45,149 nt of DNA from Myxococcaceae bacterium (GTDB lineage: Bacteria; Myxococcota; Myxococcia; Myxococcales; Myxococcaceae): contig SECN01000037.1 of NCBI GenBank assembly GCA_004173515.1, positions 1 to 45,149 on the forward strand, in the 5' to 3' direction. Position 1 is the stretch's first letter, and each line of letters opens with the position of its first letter. Shown piece by piece: positions 18,107 to 26,306 of this stretch. The notes under the pieces were generated by a model. That model did not search any database, had not been told where the DNA came from, and was given only the letters and a program-made list of their open reading frames with translations. A program made the translations under genes and the position numbers.

Positions 18107-18125
18107 CAGGCAGGCACCCTGCCTG
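18107..18125. repeat. Perfect 8-bp inverted repeat with 3-bp loop
   Basis: CAGGCAGG-CAC-CCTGCCTG lies exactly between the stop of the Rossmann protein (18070) and the antitoxin start (18162). It may be a terminator hairpin for the first, although no T-run follows, or an operator for toxin-antitoxin autoregulation. Confidence 0.45.
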
Positions 18126-18161
18126 CCCGGCGAGCACATGGCTCGCGGAGGAGCTAGACTG

Positions 18162-18407
18162 ATGCTGATGGCGACCGTCGATGAACTGCTGGCCCAGGCG
18201 CTGCGACTGTCCACGGATGACCGTGCTCGGCTCGCGCAGGAACTGCTGCTCAGCCTGGACGAACGCGCGGAAGACCCCGAGGCAGAGACGGCCTGGGGCG
18301 CGGAGCTCAGTCGCCGTGCACAGGAGGTCCTCGACGGCACGGTGGAACTCGTCAGCTTCGAGGAAGTCAAAAGACAGATGGAGGAGCGCGCACGACGGCG
18401 ACGGTAA
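18162..18407 (+). CDS. Addiction module antitoxin (PF09720-like)
   Basis: 81 residues starting at ATG 18162, with GGAGGAG eight bases upstream. The sequence MATVDELLAQALRLSTDDRA, then LAQELLLSLDE and a C-terminal basic tail is typical of the small helical antitoxins annotated as putative addiction module components. The N-terminal half would bind DNA or dimerise; the C-terminal half (FEEVKRQMEERARRR) would wrap the toxin. It precedes the ParE/RelE-like toxin gene by 14 bp, giving an operon. Such operons usually repress themselves, and the inverted repeat at 18107-18125 is a candidate site. Confidence 0.8.
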   Translation: MLMATVDELLAQALRLSTDDRARLAQELLLSLDERAEDPEAETAWGAELSRRAQEVLDGTVELVSFEEVKRQMEERARRRR

Positions 18408-18421
18408 GCCTCCCCTCACCG

Positions 18422-18739
18422 ATGCCCATCCAACTGCATCCCGCCGCCACCTCGGAAATCGAGGAGGTATCGGATTGGTATGAAGAGCAGCGACAGGGAG
18501 CCGGCGACCTCCTGGACGCTGCCGTCCTCCGGGCCTTGGCGGACATCGAAGAGCATCCGGACCGCTGGCCCCTCTGGCCTGGGATCCGCCATACGCCGCC
18601 CATCCGCCGCTTCCTGCTCCAGGACCATCCCTTCGCCATCCCCTACCTCATCCGAGATGAGAGCGTGGTGGTCCTGGCCCTCGCGCACCTGCGCCGCCGG
18701 CCCGGGTACTGGATTGCGCGCGCTCGAAGCGCCACGTAG
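18422..18739 (+). CDS. ParE/RelE-family toxin
   Basis: 105 residues. It has the RelE/ParE fold pattern: N-terminal strand and helix (IQLHPAATSEIEEVSDWYEE), a long second helix (LDAAVLRALADIEEHPDRWP), then strands IRRFLLQDHPFAIPYLI and SVVVLALAHLRRRPGYW. The last motif, AHxRRxPxYW, is common in toxins of the PF09720-linked group. It could poison gyrase (ParE) or cleave mRNA at the ribosome (RelE); the sequence alone does not decide. The antitoxin lies 14 bp upstream. It converges with the ABC permease gene on the other strand, six bases away. Confidence 0.82.
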   Translation: MPIQLHPAATSEIEEVSDWYEEQRQGAGDLLDAAVLRALADIEEHPDRWPLWPGIRHTPPIRRFLLQDHPFAIPYLIRDESVVVLALAHLRRRPGYWIARARSAT

Positions 18740-18745
18740 CCAGCG

Positions 18746-19555
18746 CTACTCCTTTACCGCCCCCGCCGTGAGTCCGGACACGATGCGCCGCTGGAACAAC
18801 ACCGTCAGCACCACCAGCGGCAGCGTCGCCACCACGGACGCAGCGGCGATCTCCCCCCACGGTTCCTTGTACTCGCTGGCGAAGAGGCTGATGGCCACTG
18901 GCACCGTGCGCTTCTCCGGCGTGGACAGGAACGTCAGCGCGTAGAGGAACTCGTTCCACGCGAAGATGAAGACCAGGATGGCCGTCGTCGCCAGGCCCGG
19001 CGCCGCCAGCGGCAACAGCACCCGCCGGAACGCTCCAAACGGAGTGCACCCATCCACCCGAGCCGCCCGGTAAAGCTCATCCGGAAGCTGCCGGAAGAAC
19101 GACGTCAGCACCCACAACGTCAACGGCAGCGCGAACGTCGTGTACGGCAGCGCCAGTCCCACCAGACTGTCCCGCAGGCCCACCGCGTTGAGGATGAGGT
19201 ACAGCGGGCTCACCGTCGCGATGGGCGGGAACATCGACACACCCAGCGCCGCGGACAACAGCAGCCCCCGCCCCCGGAACTCCAGCTTCGCCAACGCGAA
19301 CGCCGCCGACGCCCCCACCGTCAGGCAGAACAGCGTCGTCAGCGTCGCCACCACCAGCGAGTTCAACACCGCCCACAGGAACGGCCGCCCGAACAGCACG
19401 CTCTGGTAGTTCGCGCCCGTCAGGTGCGAAGGCCACGGCCGGGTCAGTTCCCCATCCGGCCACAGGCTCGTCAGCACCTGCCACAGGAACGGGCCCAGGA
19501 AGAACGTGAGGAACGCCACCACGGCCAGCGCCGTGCCCAGCCCCGGCCGCTTCAT
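18746..19555 (-). CDS. Sugar ABC transporter permease, MalG type
   Basis: 269 residues from ATG 19555, which overlaps the stop of the upstream permease (ATGA). Six hydrophobic segments are visible, beginning with LGTALAVVAFLTFFLGPFLW. The cytoplasmic EAA loop reads LYRAARVDGCTPFGAFRRVLLPLAAPG, which docks the ATPase. It is the second membrane subunit of a carbohydrate importer (CUT1 family). It is the last gene of a three-gene operon of binding protein, MalF-like permease and MalG-like permease. The open frame extends further upstream but only as an out-of-frame shadow of the neighbouring permease gene. Confidence 0.9.
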   Translation of the reverse strand: MKRPGLGTALAVVAFLTFFLGPFLWQVLTSLWPDGELTRPWPSHLTGANYQSVLFGRPFLWAVLNSLVVATLTTLFCLTVGASAAFALAKLEFRGRGLLLSAALGVSMFPPIATVSPLYLILNAVGLRDSLVGLALPYTTFALPLTLWVLTSFFRQLPDELYRAARVDGCTPFGAFRRVLLPLAAPGLATTAILVFIFAWNEFLYALTFLSTPEKRTVPVAISLFASEYKEPWGEIAAASVVATLPLVVLTVLFQRRIVSGLTAGAVKE

Positions 19556-20430
19556 CGCCGCCCCTCCTCGCGCCCCAACCACTTGAGCCACACCACCGCC
19601 AGCAGCACCACGCACAGGAACGTCATCACCGACAGCGCGCTGCCGTAGCCGAAGTCCCCGGAGCGCATCAGCGTCTTGTACGCGTAGATGCTCAGCGTCT
19701 CCGTCGTGTTCGCCGGCCCGCCCTCCGTCAGCACGTAGATGGCGTCGAACACCCGGAACGCATCCAGGGAACGAAACAGCACCGCCAGCAGCAGTGCGGG
19801 CTTGAGCAGCGGCACCGTGATGGCGCGGAACTGCCGCCACGGGGACGCCCCATCCACGCGCGCCGCCTTGTAGAGGTCCTCCGGAATGCCCTGCAACCCC
19901 GCCAGCACCAGCAGCGCCACGAAGGGCGTCGTCTTCCACACGTCCACCAGGATGGCCGCGTGCAGCGCATACCCCGGCGCCCCCAACCAGTTGATGTCCG
20001 CGCCGCCCAGCAGGCGGTTGATCAACCCGTAGTCCGGATTGAACATCCACGCCCATAGCCGGGCACTCACCACCGTGGGGATCGCCCACGGCACCAGCAC
20101 CGACGCGCGCAGCAGTCCCCGCCCCGGGAACGCGCGGTTGAGCAGCAGCGCCAACGGCACCGCGAGCAGCAGCTCCACCGTCACCGCCACCGCCGTGAAG
20201 TACGCCGTGTTCCCCAACGCCGACCAGAAGCGCGCATCCCCGAAGAGATAGACGTAGTTCGCGAGCCCCGTGAAGCGCCGCTCACCGAACACCAGGATGA
20301 AGCGGTGCAGGCTCAACCAGAGGGCCGCCAGCACCGGGTACAGCGCCACCACGGCCAGCACCAGCACCGCGGGCATCACCAACAGATACGCCTGCCGCCG
20401 CTCCCGCGCCTGGGAACCCCCGCCGCTCAC
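19552..20430 (-). CDS. Sugar ABC transporter permease, MalF type
   Basis: 292 residues with about six membrane helices, the first being YLLVMPAVLVLAVVALYPVLAALW, typical of CUT1 permeases. The EAA loop is LYKAARVDGASPWRQFRAITVP. FDAIYVLTEGGPANTTETLSIYAYK is the conserved periplasmic-to-membrane stretch of this family. It would form the translocation pore with the MalG-like partner. Its start overlaps the stop of the binding-protein gene (20427-20430) and its stop overlaps the next start, so the three genes are translationally coupled. The transported sugar cannot be read from the permease. Confidence 0.9.
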   Translation of the reverse strand: MSGGGSQARERRQAYLLVMPAVLVLAVVALYPVLAALWLSLHRFILVFGERRFTGLANYVYLFGDARFWSALGNTAYFTAVAVTVELLLAVPLALLLNRAFPGRGLLRASVLVPWAIPTVVSARLWAWMFNPDYGLINRLLGGADINWLGAPGYALHAAILVDVWKTTPFVALLVLAGLQGIPEDLYKAARVDGASPWRQFRAITVPLLKPALLLAVLFRSLDAFRVFDAIYVLTEGGPANTTETLSIYAYKTLMRSGDFGYGSALSVMTFLCVVLLAVVWLKWLGREEGRR

Positions 20431-21707
20431 TGCGCGTCCTCCACCGTCTCACCCGTCAGGTGATCCACCTGCTTCTGCGCGCGCGTCAGGGAGGCCTCCG
20501 GCGTGCGGATGCCGGCCACGGCGGCGGAGAACTCGCTCTGGAGCACATCCGCGATGAGCAGGTAGTACGGCGTCACCGGCCGGGGCCGCGCCCGCACCAG
20601 CGCGTCCTTCAAGCTGGCGATGAACGGCTCCGCCCGCCTCAACCCTGGATCGTCATACAGCGCCAGCCTCGGCGGGTTGCGAGCGTAGTGCAGCGCCAGC
20701 ACCCGGTTGGCCTCCGGCGACGTCAGGTGCGCGATGAGCCGGGCCGCGGCCTTCCTGCGCGCGGGCGACACGTGCGCGTTCACCGCGAGCTGCCACCCGC
20801 CCAGCGTCCCCCACCCCGGCTGTCCATCCTTCGTCGGCAGCGGCGCGATGCCCACCTTGCCCCGGATGGGAGAGCCCTCCGCCTGCGCCTCGCTCCACGC
20901 ATAGGGCCAGTTGCGCATGAACACCGCGCGGCCCTCCTGGAACACGCGCCGCGCCTCCTCCTCGCCAAACCCCGTCACCGTCGGCGGGGACAGCCCGTCC
21001 GCGATCAACCCATGCAGGTACGCCAGCGCCTCGCGCGCCGCTTCCGTCTCCAGCAGCACGCGCCCGTCCTCTCCCAATGACTGCCCACCGTGGCCCCAGA
21101 GGGCCTCGTACACGTTGCACGTCAGGCCCTCGTACTGCCGGCCCTGCCACACGTAGCCCTGGATGCCCGGCGCCTTCGCCATCGCGTCGCGGGTGAAGCG
21201 CCGCAGCTCCTCGTAGGTGCGCGGCGCGCGCGGCACCAGGTCCGTGCGGTAGTAGAGGACGCCCACGTCCACGTACCAGGGCACCGCGTACGTGCGGCCC
21301 TCCACCACGACGGAGTCCACCGGCCCGGGAAGGAACTCCTCGCGAAGCCGCGCCGGAGGGAAGTCCTCGGACAGGTCCGCCACCCACCCCGCCCGGGCGA
21401 ACTCCGGCACCCACACGACGTCCGCCACCAGCACGTCGAAGTCCGTGGCCTTGCCCTGCAACGACGTGAGGAAGAACTGGTGCGCCAGGTCCGACGAGTT
21501 GGGCAGCGCCTCCGTCACCAGCTCCACGTCCGGGTTGGCGCGCGAATACCCCGCCAGCAGCTCACGAAACGGCGCCGGGTCTCCCCACAGCGGCTGGAAC
21601 TTGAAGACGATGCGCGTGCGGCCCGCCGTCCCCTGCTCCTCCGACGAGCGTTTGCAGCCCGTCGAAACAAGGCCCAGCACGACGGCGAGAACGAAGAGGC
21701 GGCCCAT
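20427..21707 (-). CDS. Sugar ABC transporter substrate-binding lipoprotein
   Basis: 426 residues from ATG 21707 (a GTG at 21713 is equally possible; neither has a clear ribosome site). The signal peptide FVLAVVLGLVSTGC ends in a lipobox. The mature protein has the two-lobe extracellular solute-binding pattern of CUT1 systems: IVFKFQPLWGDPAPFRELLAGY, DVLVADVVWVPEFARAGWVADL, YAVPWYVDVGVLYYRTDLVP and AVFMRNWPYAWSEA. It resembles binding proteins for di- or oligosaccharides such as trehalose; the ligand is a guess. It leads the operon. No ATP-binding subunit is encoded within 10 kb on either side, so an ATPase shared with other importers is likely. Confidence 0.9.
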   Translation of the reverse strand: MGRLFVLAVVLGLVSTGCKRSSEEQGTAGRTRIVFKFQPLWGDPAPFRELLAGYSRANPDVELVTEALPNSSDLAHQFFLTSLQGKATDFDVLVADVVWVPEFARAGWVADLSEDFPPARLREEFLPGPVDSVVVEGRTYAVPWYVDVGVLYYRTDLVPRAPRTYEELRRFTRDAMAKAPGIQGYVWQGRQYEGLTCNVYEALWGHGGQSLGEDGRVLLETEAAREALAYLHGLIADGLSPPTVTGFGEEEARRVFQEGRAVFMRNWPYAWSEAQAEGSPIRGKVGIAPLPTKDGQPGWGTLGGWQLAVNAHVSPARRKAAARLIAHLTSPEANRVLALHYARNPPRLALYDDPGLRRAEPFIASLKDALVRARPRPVTPYYLLIADVLQSEFSAAVAGIRTPEASLTRAQKQVDHLTGETVEDAQ

Positions 21708-21763
21708 GCGCACGGATGAGTCCAGCGCGGGGCCCCACCGTCAACGCAAGGCACACGCCCGGG

Positions 21764-22408
21764 TCATCCAGGAGACATGCCCGGTGCCGCCAGCGGCCCC
21801 GGTGCGAACAGCCGCCGCGCCGTCGCGCCCACCGCGCGGCACGCGAGCGCATCCACCGCGCCCCCCACCAGCCCTCCGGCCAGGGGCACCACCTTGGACA
21901 GGTTCACGACGCCCTTCTGTCCCGCCTTGCTCACCAGCCGGAAGCCCACCGCGCGGTTGATGCCGCTCAGCGCGTGCTTCGGCACCGCCTCCAGCGCGCG
22001 CATCCCCAACTGGTGGCTCACCTCGATGCCGGCCTGCTTCACCACTTCCTTGCCGATGTCGCCCACGATGGCCAGCAGCGTGAGCGTCCGCACGCGGTCC
22101 TCCTCCACGTCATGCCCGTGGATCCGCGCGATGGCGCCCACCAGCCGCGCCTGCACCGCCCACGACACGCCCAGGCCCGCGGGCAGCGCCACCGGCAGCG
22201 TGAGCAGCCCGCCCAGCCCGGACAGGAAGCCCGTGGTGAACAGCTTCCCCGTCTCCCAGCGGATGAGCGCGTCGATGCGCGCCTCGTGGTCCGGGTAGCG
22301 CGTGTCCCGCAGGTACTCGTCCGCCAGCCCCGTCGCGCTGCACAGCGGACCCAGGCCCTCGAAGCCCGCATCCAGGACGGCGTTCACGACTTCCAGCGGC
22401 TTCGACAT
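21764..22408 (-). CDS. EcsC family protein
   Basis: 214 residues from ATG 22408, with AAAGGTGG upstream. The centre has Gly-rich hydrophobic stretches of the EcsC family: LSGLGGLLTLPVALPAGLGV, then VQARLVGAIARIHGHD, VRTLTLLAIVGD and, near the end, VPLAGGLVGGAVDALACRAVG. EcsC-family proteins are poorly understood and often membrane-associated. The C-terminal Gly-rich hairpin could insert into a membrane. It lies upstream of the ABC operon on the same strand (56 bp gap), but a functional link is not evident. Confidence 0.75.
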   Translation of the reverse strand: MSKPLEVVNAVLDAGFEGLGPLCSATGLADEYLRDTRYPDHEARIDALIRWETGKLFTTGFLSGLGGLLTLPVALPAGLGVSWAVQARLVGAIARIHGHDVEEDRVRTLTLLAIVGDIGKEVVKQAGIEVSHQLGMRALEAVPKHALSGINRAVGFRLVSKAGQKGVVNLSKVVPLAGGLVGGAVDALACRAVGATARRLFAPGPLAAPGMSPG

Positions 22409-22540
22409 GCGTCCACCTTTCGCCCTGAGCCTAGAGCGGGCCCCGACCTGGAGAAAGGAGACCGGAGGATGCCTGCCCGGTCGCTCGGTAACACCCCGAC
22501 GAAGAGGGAGGGGATGAGGCCCCTGCCTCCCGTCGTTCAC

Positions 22541-24157
22541 TCAGAGCTCGTTGAAGATGAGCAGCCCGCGCGAGGTGTCCACCGCGTAGACATACCCGTC
22601 GCCCGGGACGCGCATGCCCATGACGCCCTCGTAGACGAAGCCCAGCCGCTTCGGGTCGTTCTCACGGTAGGTGTTGAAGTAGGCAATCTCCTGGGGGAGC
22701 GTGGGATTGGCCACGTCGAACACGCGCACGCCGTCCTGGTACCAGGCGACGTACAGCTTCGTGCCCTTCAGGATCATGTTGTGGATGGAGGTGGTGGGGC
22801 GCAGCCGGTGCTCGCCGATGAGCTGGATGTTCGCCGGGTCGGTGACATCCAGCACGCGCAGGTGCGCGCCCTCCTGCTCACTGCCCTCGAACGCGATGGT
22901 GCGGCCCGCGAAGGTCCCCACCGCGCTGGCATGGCTGTATTGCCGGTTGTAGTGGTACTTGCCCAGCTCCTTGACCTGCATCGGGTCGCTCGGGTCCGTG
23001 ACCAGGAAGCCGATGTCCGTGTGGTTGATGTAGAGGCGGCCCTCGTAGGAGAAGGAGTCGTGCGGATAGCTGGTGACGAACTCCTCGGACGTGAAGACGA
23101 CGCGGTTGAGCAGGACGGGGTCCCGCGGGGACGTGATGTCGAAGATGATCGTCTGCGCGGGCCGCAGCGCCATGGCGTAGAGGCGGTTGCCATCCACGTG
23201 CAGGGTGTGGACATTCGGGGGCGCCCCGCCAGGCACGCTGCGGATGTAGGTCGGGTCCCCCGGGTTTGAAATGTCATACAGGATGACGCCGGAGGCCTTG
23301 GTGGCGACGTAGAGCACGTCGTCCTTGGCCCATGCGGCGTTCCAGTACCCGTCGCCCGGCAGGGAGATGATCTTCTTCAACACGGGGTGGTTGCGGTCGC
23401 TGACGTCGAAGACCGTCAGGCCTCCCGCGGGCATGTCCGGCTTGAGCTGGATGGACACCACGTAGGCATGGTTCTTCGTGACGTAGACATCCACGGGAAA
23501 GCCAAGGTCGACGGCGGACTCGGAGACAGGGTTCAGGCCCCCGGAGGACTCGGCCTCACCGCGGCTCAAGACCAGGCGGTCCGCGTCGAACGTCCCCTTC
23601 TCCGTGAGCACGCCGTTGGTGCAGACCGCATAGCAGCCGGTGATGTGGTGGGGCTGGGGCACGTCACAGCCCGCCAGCGCGGTCTTGATGGCCACGCCCC
23701 GGGGCGTGGTGAAGACGCTCGTGAGGAGCATGCCCTCATCATCGAACTGCTGCCGGGTGAAGCGATCGAAATTCGAGGTTCCGACGCCGCCCCCTTCCGG
23801 GAGCACGAGGCCGGCTCCGCTCCAGGGGTACTCGCCGGATTCCGGTCGCAGTTCGGTCTGGTAGATGCCGTGTCGTGACGCCGTGCGGAGCGCGCTCGGG
23901 TTGCATTGCGACAGGTTGAAGAGGGCCGGGGTGTCGCAGTCGATCTCGGTTCCCAGGGGCGGGGTGAACTCGCAAGGAGCGAAGACGCCGCGGTCAATCC
24001 AATCGCTCTTCTCCTCGATGGGGGTGGAGGTGCCGTCCCAGGCCACGACAGGGGGCGGGCCGGCATCCGGGGCCCCCTTGGAGTCATCAGAGCAGGCCGT
24101 CAGCAACACGGGGCAGGCGAGCAGCAGCATTCCCAGACCACGGGGAAGACACTTCAT
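22541..24157 (-). CDS. LVIVD-repeat beta-propeller lipoprotein
   Basis: 538 residues from ATG 24157 with GGGAG upstream. The signal GMLLLACPVLLTAC ends in a lipobox. From about residue 220 onward the protein repeats the LVIVD motif: a strand, then VFDVSDRNHPVLKK, LYDISNPGDPTYIRS, IFDITSPRDPVLLN, LVTDPSDPMQVKELG, VLDVTDPANIQLIG and VFDVANPTLPQEIA, about seven blades. Such proteins form secreted beta-propellers, usually cell-surface scaffolds of unknown ligand. The N-terminal 200 residues contain several cysteines (GCDVPQPHHITGCYAVC) and are not recognised. Stands alone between EcsC and the kinase operon. Confidence 0.87.
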   Translation of the reverse strand: MKCLPRGLGMLLLACPVLLTACSDDSKGAPDAGPPPVVAWDGTSTPIEEKSDWIDRGVFAPCEFTPPLGTEIDCDTPALFNLSQCNPSALRTASRHGIYQTELRPESGEYPWSGAGLVLPEGGGVGTSNFDRFTRQQFDDEGMLLTSVFTTPRGVAIKTALAGCDVPQPHHITGCYAVCTNGVLTEKGTFDADRLVLSRGEAESSGGLNPVSESAVDLGFPVDVYVTKNHAYVVSIQLKPDMPAGGLTVFDVSDRNHPVLKKIISLPGDGYWNAAWAKDDVLYVATKASGVILYDISNPGDPTYIRSVPGGAPPNVHTLHVDGNRLYAMALRPAQTIIFDITSPRDPVLLNRVVFTSEEFVTSYPHDSFSYEGRLYINHTDIGFLVTDPSDPMQVKELGKYHYNRQYSHASAVGTFAGRTIAFEGSEQEGAHLRVLDVTDPANIQLIGEHRLRPTTSIHNMILKGTKLYVAWYQDGVRVFDVANPTLPQEIAYFNTYRENDPKRLGFVYEGVMGMRVPGDGYVYAVDTSRGLLIFNEL

Positions 24158-24265
24158 CGAGACGCTCCCTGTCCAGGCGACACCCGGCCGTGCGCCAGGC
24201 ACACCCGCAGTGTAAAGCCATTCTCGAAGGGGAGATAGGGACCGGCGGCGAACCCGGGATGCGCC

Positions 24266-25846
24266 CTACTCCAGGGAGGAGGGCGTTTCGCTCGCACCCG
24301 ACCGGGGCAGGCGCACGGTGAACACCGTGCCCTCCTCGGCCGAAGAACTCGCATCCACCGTGCCACCGTGCGCCAACACCAGTTGCCGCACGATGTACAA
24401 CCCCAGCCCGATGCTGCGCTCGGAGCGGCCCACCGTCGTGCCGCGCTGGAGCGGTTCGAAGATGCGCGGCAGCAGGTCCGGCTGGATGGGGTCACCCCCA
24501 TTGCGCACGTGGACGACGAGCGCGTCCGCTTCGCTCCGGCTCTCCACCCGCACGGGCGTGGCCTCCGGGCTGTACTTCAGCGCGTTGCCCAGGATGTTGG
24601 AGAGCACCTGCGCCATCCGGTCCGAATCCCACGCCCCCTGCCCGTCCCCCTCCTGCTCCACCAGGATGGTGCGCTCCGGATGCGCCGTGCGCGCCTCCTC
24701 CACCACCTGCAACATCAGCGCGTGGAAGTCACACGGCGCCGCCTGCACGGGGATGCCGCCGCCCATGCGCGCCTGCGTGAAGTCGAGCAGGTCGCGGATC
24801 ATCCGCGTCGCCCGCTCCGCCGCGGACAGGATGCGCGCCGCCGCCTTCGCGTGCCACGGCTGGATGTCCTCGCGCCGCAACATCAGCGATGCCCCGGTGA
24901 GGATGGCACCCAGCGGGTTGCGCAGGTCGTGGCTCACGATGCCGATGAGCTGCTGCTCGAACTCCACCCGGGCCTGCGCCTCGTGCACCAGCTTCTGCTT
25001 CTCCTCCTCCGCCCGCCGCCGCTCGGTGATGTCGCGCATGGCGCCCACGATGCGCCGCACCTTGCCGCTCGCGCCGCGCACGATGCAGCCCTGCGCCGCC
25101 ACGTACGCATACGACGCGTCGTTGCGCAGCACCCGGTACTCGTCCTGCCACCGGTCGTCGTCCGACTCGAACGCCCGCTGCAACCCGGCCATCACCCGCT
25201 CGCGGTCCTCCGCGTGGATGTGCCGCCGCCACCACGCCGCGTCCGCGTCCACCTCTTCCAACGGGAAGCCGAAGACCTCCTCCGTCGCGTCGCCAATCCA
25301 GTGCATCGCGTCCGTCTGGAGGTCCCAGTCCCAGATGGCGTCGAAGCTCGCGTGCGCCACCAACTGGTAGCGCTCCTCCGAACGGCGCAGCGCCTCTTCC
25401 GTGCGCTTGCGCAGCCGCACGCCCTCCGCCTCGCGCAGGGCCCGCCGCACGCTGGGGCCCAGCCGCTCCAGCCGGTCCTTGAGCACGTAGTCGGTGGCGC
25501 CGCGCTTGAGCAGCTCGATGGCGCGGTCCTCGCCCAGCGCCCCGGAGACGAACAGGAAGGGCGTGTCCGGACACACCGCCTGCGCCGCTTCCAGCGCGCT
25601 CATCCCGTCGAAGCCCGGCACGTTGTAGTCCGACAGGATGAGGTCGAACCTCCCCTTCGCCAGCGCGGAGGAGAAGGCCGTGCGGCCCGCCACGCACTCC
25701 AGCGTCGCGGGCAGCCCGCCCTCCTCCAACTGCGCGGCCACCAGCTGCGCATCCAGCGGGCTGTCCTCCAGGAGCAGGATGGACAGCGGGCGTCCGGACG
25801 TCGGGGCCGGGTTCATCTCCAGCGCGGCATTGCCGCGTGAACTCAC
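24266..25846 (-). CDS. Hybrid histidine kinase (REC-PAS-HisKA-HATPase)
   Basis: 526 residues from GTG 25846, overlapping the stop of the response regulator (GTGA). An N-terminal receiver (about 20-135) has phospho-acceptor Asp73 in LSDYNVPGFDG. A PAS domain with PAC motif follows at about 155-275 (IVGAMRDITERR). The HisKA domain has His306 in IVSHDLRNPLG, and the ATPase has NILGNALKYSPE, GGDPIQPDLLPRIFEP and SIGLGLYIV. A receiver in front of the kinase suggests it is itself controlled by phosphorylation. There is no membrane segment, so it acts in the cytoplasm. It is the last gene of a three-gene signalling operon. Confidence 0.93.
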   Translation of the reverse strand: MSSRGNAALEMNPAPTSGRPLSILLLEDSPLDAQLVAAQLEEGGLPATLECVAGRTAFSSALAKGRFDLILSDYNVPGFDGMSALEAAQAVCPDTPFLFVSGALGEDRAIELLKRGATDYVLKDRLERLGPSVRRALREAEGVRLRKRTEEALRRSEERYQLVAHASFDAIWDWDLQTDAMHWIGDATEEVFGFPLEEVDADAAWWRRHIHAEDRERVMAGLQRAFESDDDRWQDEYRVLRNDASYAYVAAQGCIVRGASGKVRRIVGAMRDITERRRAEEEKQKLVHEAQARVEFEQQLIGIVSHDLRNPLGAILTGASLMLRREDIQPWHAKAAARILSAAERATRMIRDLLDFTQARMGGGIPVQAAPCDFHALMLQVVEEARTAHPERTILVEQEGDGQGAWDSDRMAQVLSNILGNALKYSPEATPVRVESRSEADALVVHVRNGGDPIQPDLLPRIFEPLQRGTTVGRSERSIGLGLYIVRQLVLAHGGTVDASSSAEEGTVFTVRLPRSGASETPSSLE

Positions 25847-26304
25847 TTCGAGGCTCCCGGCGTGGGCGCCCCCGGGGGCGGCTGGTTCACCACCGCCCAG
25901 AACAACCCCAGCTCGCGCAGCGCGGACACGAAGTCCGGGAAGGCCACCGGCTTCACCACGTACGCGTTCACGCCCAGGCCGTAGCTGCGCGCCAGGTCCC
26001 GCTCCTCGCGCGACGAGGTGAGCATCACCACCGGCACGGCCTTCAGCTCCGGGGCGCCCTTCACCTTCTCCAGCACCTCCAGCCCGTCCACCTTCGGCAG
26101 CTTCAGGTCCAGCAGCACCACGGCCGGGTGGCCGTCCTGACGGTTCGCGTACTCACCCTTGCGGAACAGATAGTCCAGCGCCTGCTGACCGTCGCGCACC
26201 ACCACGACCTCGTTGGCCAGGTGCACCTCCTCCAGCGCCGCCAGCGTGAGCGCCACGTCGTTGGCGCTGTCTTCGACCAGGAGGATCCTCTTGAGTTCAA
26301 GCAC
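25843..26304 (-). CDS. Stand-alone response regulator (CheY/Rcp1-like)
   Basis: 153 residues from GTG 26304, two bases after the stop of the large kinase gene; GGAAGAAGAGA upstream can serve as ribosome site. A single receiver domain: acidic pair in ILLVEDSANDV (about 7-17), acceptor Asp66 in VVLLDLKLPKVDG, conserved Thr in VVMLTSSREE and Lys in YVVKPVAF. The length of the loop after beta2 (RKGEYANRQDGHP) fits the Rcp1 type that pairs with phytochrome-like kinases. No output domain, so it probably shuttles phosphate between the two kinases on either side. Confidence 0.92.
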   Translation of the reverse strand: MLELKRILLVEDSANDVALTLAALEEVHLANEVVVVRDGQQALDYLFRKGEYANRQDGHPAVVLLDLKLPKVDGLEVLEKVKGAPELKAVPVVMLTSSREERDLARSYGLGVNAYVVKPVAFPDFVSALRELGLFWAVVNQPPPGAPTPGASK

Positions 26305-26306
26305 GC

